Positions 40,776 through 49,528 of a stretch of DNA of 64,000 bases are shown here, in pieces; position 1 is the first letter of the stretch; every line of letters starts with the position of its first letter. The position numbers and the translations under genes were made by a program. Under the pieces are notes generated by a model that was not told the origin of the DNA, did not search any database, and saw nothing but the letters and a program-made list of their open reading frames with translations. Source of the DNA: Candidatus Fermentibacteraceae bacterium (GTDB lineage Bacteria > Fermentibacterota > Fermentibacteria > Fermentibacterales > JCC-6); the NCBI GenBank assembly GCA_016744855.1, contig JADGDO010000002.1, positions 242,150 through 306,149 of the forward strand. Direction: 5' to 3'.

Positions 40776-42487
40776 GAAATCGGAAGCGTGAAGAGAAAGA
40801 TTGACCCTGAACCGGGAGTGCTTGATACACTTATAGTTCCACCATGGGCTTCGATAATATGTTTTGCTATAGAAAGTCCGAGTCCGGTACCACCTAGTTT
40901 TCTTGATCGTGATCGGTCCACAACAAAAAATCTTTCAAATATTCGGGGTATAGCTTCAGCCGGTATACCACGGCCGGTATCTGAGACGGCAAACACTGAA
41001 AGATTGCCCTTTTGTGAAGCTCTAACTTCGATGGAACCTTCGTCAGTGTACTTGAGTGCGTTGTCGATAAGGTTAACGAAAACCTGCTCAATACGATAGC
41101 GGTCAGCCATAACAGCCTGGTCTGCTTTTTCCGGAATCAGTGTGATGGGAATATTCTTCTGATTTGATTTTGCTGTAAAAAGAGGAAGAACTGTATCGAA
41201 TATTTCTGAAACAGGAAAACTTTCAATTTTAAGAAAATCACCTCCCCGCTCTACCTCACTTAGAATTTGAATATCAGAAACCAGTGCGATAAGACGATCT
41301 GTGTTTCTGAGGATAACCTCCAGATACCTGTCGCAGTCACCTTCCAGTTCCTCTTTAAGCGTTTCTGCATAACCTTTAATTGCAGTAAGAGGCGTTCTCA
41401 ACTCATGGGAAACATTCGAGACAAAATTTCTTTTCATTTCAGAAAGCATGACTTCACCGGTTACATCTCTGAAAGAAAAGACGAAATCACCAGAGCCTTC
41501 TACAGGAGCCTGGAGGAAGGAGATTACCTTGTCTTCAAACCTGATCAATCTCATTCTATCGGTGAGAGAATTTGTCTGACTGAAAACAGTCGAAATTTCT
41601 GCCGGTATTTCCGTTTCAGAATCTCTGATGTTAAAGAGTTTTCTAAAAGAATCATTCATAAGGAGAATGTTAGAATCCTTCGAAACAACTGCTACGCCTT
41701 CAATCATCGAGTGAAGGATTGCACGGCTTCTGTTATTGGATTGTGACAAATCCCGAATCAGCTCTTCGTTCCTCGCCAGGGTCTCGTTCAAGGAGGAGGC
41801 AAGGCTGTTGTGTTCACGGGTATGCCCGGGAGCTGCCCTTGCCCCGAAATCGCCTCTCCGAACCCGATCTGCAACGTCGGCAAGATTGCTCATCGGACGA
41901 GATATTCTTCTTGATATCACAAGGCCTATTAGTACAGTAAGAACCAGTGCAACAAGCATAACCAGAAGCATTTCATTCACAATTGGGTTAACTGCTGCAG
42001 AGTAACTGTCAAAGAAGAGGCTGGTTCTTACAACAGCTCTAATGGAATCTCCATACATTACCGGTACTGCCGCGTAAAGCATTTCCCGGTGAAGGGTTTC
42101 ACTGTATCTTACAGAATGTCCAGAAACGCCATTAAAGGCAGCGATTACCTCTACACGCGTTCTGTGATTTTCCATCTCATCGGGATCTTTTTCGCTGTCG
42201 GCCAACACAGAACCGTCACGACAGATAACTGTAATTCTAGTCTCCATCGCGGGTGCTACCTCATCCACCAGAGAATCGAGAGAACTTGCCGATGAATCTT
42301 CCATGCATCTCTGAATTATTGGAACAAGAGCAGAGGCTGATCTAGTGAGATCTTCCATTGCCTGTTCTCTGAATGCTGATCTGAAGGTTGTGAGAATAAC
42401 GGCAGATGTACCAACCGCAAGAAGAACCACAACCCAGATATAGCCTCTGATTATGGAGTGAAAGAGAGAGGGAACAGTTTTTCTCAC
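40772..42487 (-). CDS. phoR: Phosphate-regulon sensor histidine kinase PhoR
   Basis: Inner-membrane kinase of 571 residues. Helices lie at about 14-33 and 171-192 with an extracytoplasmic sensor between. A HAMP domain (about 192-245), a PAS domain (about 253-345) and HisKA with phosphoacceptor H361 in SNVSHELRTPLTAI follow. The ATPase domain shows NLIDNALKYT, DTGRGIP and GGTGLGLSI. It overlaps the phoB stop by 4 nt. The large periplasmic sensor matches PhoR of Gram-positive and FCB bacteria rather than E. coli PhoR. Confidence 0.93.
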   Translation of the reverse strand: MRKTVPSLFHSIIRGYIWVVVLLAVGTSAVILTTFRSAFREQAMEDLTRSASALVPIIQRCMEDSSASSLDSLVDEVAPAMETRITVICRDGSVLADSEKDPDEMENHRTRVEVIAAFNGVSGHSVRYSETLHREMLYAAVPVMYGDSIRAVVRTSLFFDSYSAAVNPIVNEMLLVMLVALVLTVLIGLVISRRISRPMSNLADVADRVRRGDFGARAAPGHTREHNSLASSLNETLARNEELIRDLSQSNNRSRAILHSMIEGVAVVSKDSNILLMNDSFRKLFNIRDSETEIPAEISTVFSQTNSLTDRMRLIRFEDKVISFLQAPVEGSGDFVFSFRDVTGEVMLSEMKRNFVSNVSHELRTPLTAIKGYAETLKEELEGDCDRYLEVILRNTDRLIALVSDIQILSEVERGGDFLKIESFPVSEIFDTVLPLFTAKSNQKNIPITLIPEKADQAVMADRYRIEQVFVNLIDNALKYTDEGSIEVRASQKGNLSVFAVSDTGRGIPAEAIPRIFERFFVVDRSRSRKLGGTGLGLSIAKHIIEAHGGTISVSSTPGSGSIFLFTLPIS

Positions 42488-43173
42488 TGCTTCGTCTCCC
42501 TGATTCTGTAGCCCACTCCTCTAACATTTTGAATCAACTCTGAAGCAACACCCAATTTTTCTCTGATGTTTCTGATATGAACGTCAATCGTTCTCTCAAA
42601 AACAAACTTCTCACCACCCCAGAGGAGGTCAAGCAACTGAGACCTGGAAAACACCTTTCCTCTTCCCTCAAGTAGTATTCCAAGTATTTTGAATTCTGTG
42701 GAAGTCAGGTCGATATAAACGCCGCTCACTTTAAGAGAGAATGTCTCTATATCCATTTCAATCGGCCCACATTGAATTGTAGCGTGATTCTTTGGTGTGT
42801 GTGTTATTCGTCTCAAAACTGCACGGACCCTCGCCACGAGCTCCCTTGGGCTGAATGGTTTTGTGACATAATCATCTGCACCCAGCTCAAGCCCGGTTAC
42901 TTTATCAGCTTCGTGTCCAAGGGCTGTGAGCATTATAACCGGGAGATCGTTGTAAGTCTCTGAATTTCTCAGCTTCCTGCAGATATCTGTTCCCTGCATA
43001 TCAGGAAGCATGATGTCAAGAATACAGAGAGAGGGTTTCGTAGCAGGCGAAAGCCAGTTGAAGAATTCTGTTCCATTTTCAAAAGAATTAGTATGGAAAC
43101 CAGCCCTGTTAAGGTGAAGTTCCACAAGACTTCTTATATCATCTTCATCATCAACTATTGCTATGGATTTCAA
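42484..43173 (-). CDS. phoB: Phosphate-regulon response regulator PhoB (TTG start)
   Basis: OmpR/PhoB-type regulator of 229 residues. Receiver domain: acidic pocket D8-D9, phosphoacceptor D53 in LDIMLPDMQGTD, K105 in VTKPFSPREL. The winged-helix DNA-binding domain is at about 130-229 (LTSTEFKILGILLE; TIDVHIRNIREKLG). The TTG at 43173 is preceded by GGAG. It overlaps the upstream flippase gene by 23 nt, so phoBR may be read through from the polysaccharide operon. Confidence 0.94.
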   Translation of the reverse strand: MKSIAIVDDEDDIRSLVELHLNRAGFHTNSFENGTEFFNWLSPATKPSLCILDIMLPDMQGTDICRKLRNSETYNDLPVIMLTALGHEADKVTGLELGADDYVTKPFSPRELVARVRAVLRRITHTPKNHATIQCGPIEMDIETFSLKVSGVYIDLTSTEFKILGILLEGRGKVFSRSQLLDLLWGGEKFVFERTIDVHIRNIREKLGVASELIQNVRGVGYRIRETKQ

Positions 43174-44434
43174 GGTCTCCGCCCTCTTTTTTCCAGTGTT
43201 TTACAGAGAGGAAAACAACAGCTCCAGCTCCGGAAACAACAGCAGCTACAGTCGCCCAGGCTGCCCCTATGCCACCCATACGCGGAATAAGAATAATATT
43301 CAGAGAAACGTTAACACCGGCTGACAAAAGGATACACCAGAATGAATACTGGGGTTTGTTCATAGCAGCTCCAGCTGTAGAAAAAATACTTCCAAAGGGC
43401 CGGATAAGAGAAAGACCACCCAGAATCGCAAGTATCTGCCAGTTTTCAGCATATTTACCATGATAGACAAGATCGATTATCTGCCTGGGGAAAACCACAA
43501 GTGCGATCACAACCGGAAGTTGAATAAGCTGAACAATCCCGATGGCTTTCATTGACCTCTTGAGAACTGTTTTTTTGAGTCCACTCGTCCAATCTCTGGA
43601 AACAGAAGGCATAAGAATCATGTTGGCAGCGGCTGTCACCATAACTACCATGGATGTCAAAGCCCTTGAAGCACTGTAGGCGGCGACATCCTCAGGGGGA
43701 GCAAGTTTCCCGAGCATAAGAATATCTGTTCTCGTGTAAACAAAACCTGCAAAGCCAGTGCCGAGAGAATAGGCAGCAAATCGAAGAACCCGCTTCAATG
43801 ACTTTGTGTTTACACCAGCTGCGGGATCAAAAATGCTCCTGACGTTCCATGAGTTAAGAATGAAGGCACCCAGGTTAGCTGCAGCTGTCGCTTTAAGAAC
43901 CTGTGCGGCACCGGTTAGTGTGCCGTTCATGATAAGCCAACCTACTATTCCACCTCGGATGAGGAAGGAAAGTAGATCTGCTCGCATTACAGAAGATGTA
44001 TTCAGTTTTGTAAGAAGAAGATTTCTGGGAATGTGTGCGAGTGAACCGGTTATAACAACCAGTGCAATCAGAGGTGTAATACCATCAAGAGAAATCTCCG
44101 GGTAAAAGGAATTGAGATATCCACCGAAAAGAAGAAGCAGTGCGGAGACAAGAATGCTGAAGGCAAGAGTAACCAGCATTGCAGTATTGGCAGCAATAGA
44201 TGTTTCTCTGCTTTGCTTCTCGCTGCCCAGTTTAAGAAGGGCTTGTAAAACAAAACCACCGCCAAGCATTCCTGAAAACATTTCGATAGAACGCGCCAGA
44301 GCGTAGGCAGCGTACGCGTCATCAGAGAGCTGCCTGGCAATGAGAATGGATATCACACCCCACAGAGCTAAAGAGCCCTGGCTCACTAATGCAGGAAACC
44401 CCAGATTCAGCGTTCTATTTTTTAGAAATACCAT
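43151..44434 (-). CDS. Polysaccharide flippase, Wzx/MurJ superfamily
   Basis: Inner-membrane protein of 427 residues with about 12-14 helices. N-terminal text LVSQGSLALWGVISILIARQ and the block TRTDILMLGKLAPPEDVAAY are typical of Wzx flippases that move undecaprenyl-linked repeat units. The ATG at 44434 is chosen because an upstream extension would run deep into the Wzz gene; the 20-nt overlap that remains implies coupling. One of two flippases in this cluster. Confidence 0.85.
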   Translation of the reverse strand: MVFLKNRTLNLGFPALVSQGSLALWGVISILIARQLSDDAYAAYALARSIEMFSGMLGGGFVLQALLKLGSEKQSRETSIAANTAMLVTLAFSILVSALLLLFGGYLNSFYPEISLDGITPLIALVVITGSLAHIPRNLLLTKLNTSSVMRADLLSFLIRGGIVGWLIMNGTLTGAAQVLKATAAANLGAFILNSWNVRSIFDPAAGVNTKSLKRVLRFAAYSLGTGFAGFVYTRTDILMLGKLAPPEDVAAYSASRALTSMVVMVTAAANMILMPSVSRDWTSGLKKTVLKRSMKAIGIVQLIQLPVVIALVVFPRQIIDLVYHGKYAENWQILAILGGLSLIRPFGSIFSTAGAAMNKPQYSFWCILLSAGVNVSLNIILIPRMGGIGAAWATVAAVVSGAGAVVFLSVKHWKKEGGDLEIHSNS

Positions 44435-45644
44435 TCTTCTGCCTGCTGAACTGACTTTTGAAATCTGCAAGGACCCCTCTGATAAATGGGCCCGATTCCG
44501 GAGAATCAAGAACAGATCTAAACCAGGTGATAAAAACAATCCATACAATACTGAGAAGGAAAGCAATAATCACATAAGTAATGACGAGAACTGTTCTTTT
44601 GGGATATGCTCTCAGAAATTCGGGGGTCGGAGGAACAATAATCTCAATTGTTGGACTTTCCTTAGCCTCCTCTATACGCAGGTTTTCGAGTTCCTGACGC
44701 AGAAGAAGGTAAACTGCGGATCTGGTTTCAACATCCGCCATCAGAGATTCGTACTCTCTGAGATAAGTCGGCATGCTGTCAATCACAGGGAAAATGCTTA
44801 GAGAATCTCCAACAGTAGATCGAACCTGAAGTGCGTTTTCGAGATATCTGTATTGTGCACTTGCCTGAGCATAAATAGCGCTTCTTGCAGACAGATTGCC
44901 GGATAGACCGGACAAGAGAGCTCCAGCTGAGACCATCTCGCTCTCTATAGCGGCCATCACATCCATCATGCTTGAAGCCTGTTGCTCAGGAAAAATAAGC
45001 CCTGTTCTTGTTCTAAACTCTTCCATGGCATTTCGTGTCGCCAGTAGAGAATCGAACGCTAGTGCGAGTGCGTACTCTGTATGAATACGGCTTCTTCTGG
45101 ATCGGCTTGTAGTAAGTGTAGAGAGTTCCTCGTTAGCAAAGAGAACAATATCATTAACCATCGCCGCAGCTTCAATTCTTGTGCTACCCTCCCCGGTGAT
45201 AAAAATGACACCTTCGGGAGAAACAGAAACAGAAAAGCGCTCGCCAAACTTCTTGGAAGCTCTTTCCATACTGACTGCTTTGTACCGGTTGATAAGATCG
45301 TATTTAAGGATAATTCTTTCTTGCACTCTTCTAGAGCCGAGGATTTGAGTGGCAAGGGTAATATCGATTCCTGCAGGCTCAGCAAGCATTCCTGCACCCA
45401 TACCGGCCAGACCGCCCATCGCATCACCAAGACCAAGAGCGCTTGCAGAAGCAGAAATTGAAGATGCAGTTGATCCGGGAACAATAGCTGCCGCCCATGC
45501 ACTCCATCTTGGTGCCCTGGTTAAAGCCCATGCTGAAGACAATACAGCTACAATGAAGCAGAGAACTACAATTCTCCTGGCATTCAATGCAACCTGCCTT
45601 ATGACAACGCCGGTGAATTTTTCCGAAAGAGCCTTTTCTGCCAT
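44415..45644 (-). CDS. Wzz-type polysaccharide chain-length determinant
   Basis: Inner-membrane protein of 409 residues. Helices near 24-44 and 365-390 flank a periplasmic coiled-coil region, the Wzz/PCP layout. The PTPEFLRAYPKRTVLVI segment before helix 2 is the proline-rich PCP motif. No C-terminal tyrosine-kinase domain is present. It partners the Wza-like exporter encoded just upstream (4-nt gap). Confidence 0.85.
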   Translation of the reverse strand: MAEKALSEKFTGVVIRQVALNARRIVVLCFIVAVLSSAWALTRAPRWSAWAAAIVPGSTASSISASASALGLGDAMGGLAGMGAGMLAEPAGIDITLATQILGSRRVQERIILKYDLINRYKAVSMERASKKFGERFSVSVSPEGVIFITGEGSTRIEAAAMVNDIVLFANEELSTLTTSRSRRSRIHTEYALALAFDSLLATRNAMEEFRTRTGLIFPEQQASSMMDVMAAIESEMVSAGALLSGLSGNLSARSAIYAQASAQYRYLENALQVRSTVGDSLSIFPVIDSMPTYLREYESLMADVETRSAVYLLLRQELENLRIEEAKESPTIEIIVPPTPEFLRAYPKRTVLVITYVIIAFLLSIVWIVFITWFRSVLDSPESGPFIRGVLADFKSQFSRQKNGISKK

Positions 45645-45648
45645 TAAC

Positions 45649-46830
45649 CTACCTCGACAAGTTTATAATTACTGATGTTACTCCGACCACGGTGGCAAGG
45701 ATACCGATTGACTGGGCATGTCTTGCTCCCCAGTTATAAGGTACCTCTATCACATCTCCTGGTAGAACCTGTGTATCAAGTGCATCTTCCCCGGAAGCAA
45801 TCATCACACCATCACGGGTGAGGGTTGTACCACCAATGTTTCCATTGTACACTTTTCCACCAGCCCGTTCCACATACACCCGTGCTACTGCACCGGGAGA
45901 ATAGGAGATAATACCCCTCTGGTGTACTGCTCCGGCCACATAAACATCATTGCCTTGAACTACCAGACGCAAAGTATCCCCGGCCTGAACCGGAGCATCT
46001 GAAAACCCTACATCCTGAATCCATATCGGAGAGGAGCCACCGGAGGAAATCAAACTGCTTCTTGCAAGATCCACATCTCCTGTAATTCCACCAATTCTGT
46101 ACATAAGATCGCTGACAGTCTCTTCAGGAAAAGCCTCCCAGGTTTCAATTTCCGGAACGGCATAGGCATCATTGTAATTCCTTATGCCAGGTCTGACAAT
46201 ATAAACCGGTGACTTCACAAGCTCGAAAACTACACCCGCTCCCCCATCGACAAATGGGTCTGAAGCAGGGCGACCTGTTTCCGGGTCAAAATGAAGATCA
46301 ATTAAAATTGAATCCCCATCGGCTGTTACCATCCATCCATTTCTGGACGAGTAGGAAGACATACCTCCCGCAGCACTCACGAGATCACTAACCCTGTTAA
46401 TTGCATAGAGAGTGTACTGCCCTGGCCGAGCAACCATGCCGGTTACCCAGATTTTCACCGTTCGCGGTTGCAGAAGGCTGAGTCCAATCGAGACTCTGTT
46501 GTAGTAAAGGTTGGTAACCCTTTGCAGAGCGTCTTCTGCCTGAGCAAGAGTCATCCCTGATACGTCCAGTTGACCGACACCGGAAATCTGAATCATTCCA
46601 TCACCGGAGACCTGGCAGGAGCTGACAGAGCTGAGCCCGGAGATTATCATTGCTTCACTAGTTCCGCCACCGACAACTACCTGCATAACATCCCCAGCAC
46701 CAAGGATATATTCATCTCTATCAATGGATTCAAAAAGTGAAAAACCCTGTGCATCTGTATCACTCTGGGGAACTATATCATCAGGCAAATCACCAAGGGC
46801 AGAGAGTGAAAGAATAAGGAGAATTAGCAT
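45649..46830 (-). CDS. Wza-like polysaccharide export protein (SLBB domains)
   Basis: Exported protein of 393 residues with a Poly_export domain (YILGAGDVMQVVVGGGT and SVSSCQVSGDGMIQISGVGQ) followed by two SLBB domains (VTGMVARPGQYTLYAINRVS; VYVAGAVHQRGIISYSPGAV). The signal peptide lacks a lipobox cysteine, unlike E. coli Wza. A C-terminal hydrophobic helix (about 370-388) could be an OM anchor. It would form the export channel for the glycan. The start overlaps the UXS stop (TAATG). Confidence 0.87.
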   Translation of the reverse strand: MLILLILSLSALGDLPDDIVPQSDTDAQGFSLFESIDRDEYILGAGDVMQVVVGGGTSEAMIISGLSSVSSCQVSGDGMIQISGVGQLDVSGMTLAQAEDALQRVTNLYYNRVSIGLSLLQPRTVKIWVTGMVARPGQYTLYAINRVSDLVSAAGGMSSYSSRNGWMVTADGDSILIDLHFDPETGRPASDPFVDGGAGVVFELVKSPVYIVRPGIRNYNDAYAVPEIETWEAFPEETVSDLMYRIGGITGDVDLARSSLISSGGSSPIWIQDVGFSDAPVQAGDTLRLVVQGNDVYVAGAVHQRGIISYSPGAVARVYVERAGGKVYNGNIGGTTLTRDGVMIASGEDALDTQVLPGDVIEVPYNWGARHAQSIGILATVVGVTSVIINLSR

Positions 46831-47762
46831 TACTTTACCGTTTTTCTGAAGTAATCTATTGTTTCTTTCAGCCCATCCTCAAGTAACACTTCAGGATTCC
46901 AGTTGAGAATCTTCCTTGCTTTCGTAATGTCCGGTTTTCTTACCTTGGGGTCATCAACAGGCAAGTCCCTGTTTGTAAGTGAACTGTTGCTTTCAGCAAG
47001 CCTGATTACTTCGAGAGCGAATTCCTTAACTGTCATTTCGTTGGGATTACCGATATTGACCGGCTCGTGGTGGCCGCTTTCCATGAGTGCAATAAGACCG
47101 TTAACGGTATCTGAGACGAAACAGAAGCTTCTTGTCTGGGCTCCGTCACCAAAAATAGTGAGATCCTCGCCCTTTATCGCCTGACAGACAAAAGAAGGAA
47201 CAACACGCCCATCATCGGCTCTGTTTCTCGGTCCGTATGTATTGAAAATACGGGCAATCCTGGTATCAACTCCATGAGTTCTATGGTAAGCAAAAACCAT
47301 TGCTTCTGCGAATCTTTTCGCCTCATCGTATACGCCTCTGGGACCGACAGGATTAACATTGCCCCAGTAACTCTCCGGTTGAGGATGCACGAGTGGATCT
47401 CCGTACACTTCGCTAGTGGATGCAAGAAGAAGACCTGCATTCTTCTCTTTAGCGAGGCCTAGAGCCTTGTGTGTTCCAAGAGCACCGACTTTGAGAGTCT
47501 GGATGGGGTACATCAGGTAATCAATTGGACTGGCGGGAGAGGCCATGTGAAAGATAAAATCGATGTTACCCGGGATGTAAATGTACTCTGTAACATCATG
47601 GTTTATAAATTTGAAATTACTCTCACCGGCAAGATGAGAAATATTGTCTGTACTTCCTGTTAGCAAATTATCCAAAGCAATTACAGAGTGACCTTTTTCA
47701 AGTAGTTTGTCACACAAATGGCTTCCAATAAAACCCGCTCCTCCAGTTACAAGAATTCTCAT
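46830..47762 (-). CDS. UDP-glucuronate decarboxylase (UDP-xylose synthase) type SDR
   Basis: Cytoplasmic NAD-dependent SDR of 310 residues. Rossmann motif [13 protein letters not shown] text [11 protein letters not shown] with [40 protein letters not shown] and the catalytic YDEAK. It would convert UDP-glucuronate to UDP-xylose. No UDP-glucose dehydrogenase gene is in the window. It abuts rmlB. Confidence 0.9.
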   Translation of the reverse strand: MRILVTGGAGFIGSHLCDKLLEKGHSVIALDNLLTGSTDNISHLAGESNFKFINHDVTEYIYIPGNIDFIFHMASPASPIDYLMYPIQTLKVGALGTHKALGLAKEKNAGLLLASTSEVYGDPLVHPQPESYWGNVNPVGPRGVYDEAKRFAEAMVFAYHRTHGVDTRIARIFNTYGPRNRADDGRVVPSFVCQAIKGEDLTIFGDGAQTRSFCFVSDTVNGLIALMESGHHEPVNIGNPNEMTVKEFALEVIRLAESNSSLTNRDLPVDDPKVRKPDITKARKILNWNPEVLLEDGLKETIDYFRKTVK

Positions 47763-48791
47763 TTACTGGATCCTTTCAGAGTTCTCAAGCCTGGTAGAAT
47801 ACATTCTTTTATAGTAGTCGCGAAACTCACCGGACTTGATTGACTGCCACCAGCTCGAATTATCACGATACCAGTCAACAGTAAGAGCAATGCCCGATTC
47901 AAAATTGGTTTGTGGTTTCCAGCCAAGTTCTTCAGAAGCGCGTGATACATTAACAGCGTACCTGCGATCATGTCCGAGCCTGTCTTCAACAAATCTTACA
48001 AGCGAAGTATCAGCGCCTGTGGCTTCAAGAATGGCGAAAGTAACCTGCTTGTTTGTCAGTTCCTGTCCGTCACCAATATTATAGATTCGGCCGGGCGTAC
48101 CCTTCTCCAGAGCAGCAACTAGAGCACTGCAATGATCGGTAACAAACAGCCAGTCTCTCATATTACCACCATCACCGTATAATGGAAGTCTTTCTCCCTC
48201 GAATGCATTTGTTATAAACAGCGGGATTAGTTTTTCCGGATACTGATGGGGGCCATAATTGTTGGAAGCGCGGGTTACAATCACAGGAGTTCCGAACGTA
48301 GTGAAGTAACTCATCGCAAGAAGCTCGCCACCTGCTTTAGAAGCGGAATAAGGGCTTCTCGGGTCCAGCGGGTCTCCCTCTCCTGATCTTCCGGTTTCAA
48401 CACTCCCGTAAACTTCATCGGTGGAAATCTGAAGAAAAATCTTTCTGGAATTGTCTAATTTGAATTCCTCCAGAAGAACTCTTACTCCTTCAACATCTGT
48501 TCTTACAAATGAAGCCGGGTCATCAATAGAACGATCAACATGTGTTTCCGCTGCGAAATTAACAACGCCATCACAACCGGCCATGGCAGCGCGCACAATT
48601 ACAGGATCGCAAATATCTCCCTCTACAAATTTATATCTGCTTGAACCTTCATACTCGGCAAGATTTTCTCTCCTACCCGCATATGTAAGTTTGTCGAGGA
48701 CGGTAACCGACCAGTTGGGACGATGACTCATAACGTACTTCACAAAATTCGTCCCTATGAAACCTACTCCTCCTGTAACAAGAAGATTCAT
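47763..48791 (-). CDS. rmlB: dTDP-glucose 4,6-dehydratase
   Basis: Cytoplasmic SDR of 342 residues. GGVGFIGTNFVKYV, AAETHVDRSIDDPASF, STDEVYGSVE, the catalytic YSASKAG and NNYGPHQYPEKLIPLFI are diagnostic for RmlB. It makes dTDP-4-keto-6-deoxyglucose. The ATG at 48791 shares one base with the rmlA stop (TGATG). No rmlC or rmlD follows. Confidence 0.94.
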   Translation of the reverse strand: MNLLVTGGVGFIGTNFVKYVMSHRPNWSVTVLDKLTYAGRRENLAEYEGSSRYKFVEGDICDPVIVRAAMAGCDGVVNFAAETHVDRSIDDPASFVRTDVEGVRVLLEEFKLDNSRKIFLQISTDEVYGSVETGRSGEGDPLDPRSPYSASKAGGELLAMSYFTTFGTPVIVTRASNNYGPHQYPEKLIPLFITNAFEGERLPLYGDGGNMRDWLFVTDHCSALVAALEKGTPGRIYNIGDGQELTNKQVTFAILEATGADTSLVRFVEDRLGHDRRYAVNVSRASEELGWKPQTNFESGIALTVDWYRDNSSWWQSIKSGEFRDYYKRMYSTRLENSERIQ

Positions 48792-49519
48792 CAAATTCCC
48801 TTTCGTATTTCAGCCGCCCTATTGTTGGCCTCTAGTAGATTCTCTATGCTGGCACCACAATCAGACCACCATCCGCTAATCTCATTAGCCTGCATCTCGC
48901 CCCGCTGAATATAGGCATTATTGAGATCTGTTACCTCAAGTTCGCCTCTGCCGGACGGCTTTAGTTCTTCAATTATGTCAAACGCCTTATTATCATACAT
49001 ATAAACCCCGATTACAGCGAAGTCACTCACGGGATTCTTCGGCTTTTCAACAATGGAAATAACTTTTCCATTCTCAATCTCAGCTACTCCGTAATCAGTC
49101 GGATCAGTAACCTTTTTGTATAGAATTCTTGCTCCGACGGGCTGATTTTCGAAAGCTTTCACGTGTTCTTCAATAGAATTCTCAAGAATGTTATCTCCGA
49201 GAATAACTACAAAGCTTTCACCACCGACAAAAGCTCTGGCAAGGCCTATAGCCTGAGCTATACCGCCCTCACCAGTCTGATAGGCATAATTCAAACTATT
49301 GAACCCAAACTCTCTTCCGTCGCCGAGAAGGTGCATGAAACTACCTGCGCTGTTTCCGCCGGTAACAACAATAACATCTTTAATTCCCGCATCAGCAAGA
49401 GTTTGCAGGGGATAGTATATCATGGGTCTGTCGTATACAGGAAGAAGATGTTTGTTGGTAATGCTTGTAAGTGGTCTCAATCTTGTTCCAAGCCCCCCTG
49501 CTAATACAACACCTTTCAT
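48791..49519 (-). CDS. rmlA: Glucose-1-phosphate thymidylyltransferase
   Basis: Cytoplasmic nucleotidyltransferase of 242 residues. LAGGLGTRLRPLTSITNKHL and LLPVYDRPMIYYPLQTL are the RmlA signature, with ILGDNI and VTDPTDYGVAEIENGKV. At 242 residues it is the short form without the extra C-terminal allosteric helices. It supplies dTDP-glucose for rmlB. Confidence 0.92.
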   Translation of the reverse strand: MKGVVLAGGLGTRLRPLTSITNKHLLPVYDRPMIYYPLQTLADAGIKDVIVVTGGNSAGSFMHLLGDGREFGFNSLNYAYQTGEGGIAQAIGLARAFVGGESFVVILGDNILENSIEEHVKAFENQPVGARILYKKVTDPTDYGVAEIENGKVISIVEKPKNPVSDFAVIGVYMYDNKAFDIIEELKPSGRGELEVTDLNNAYIQRGEMQANEISGWWSDCGASIENLLEANNRAAEIRKGI

Positions 49520-49528
49520 ATTAACCTC

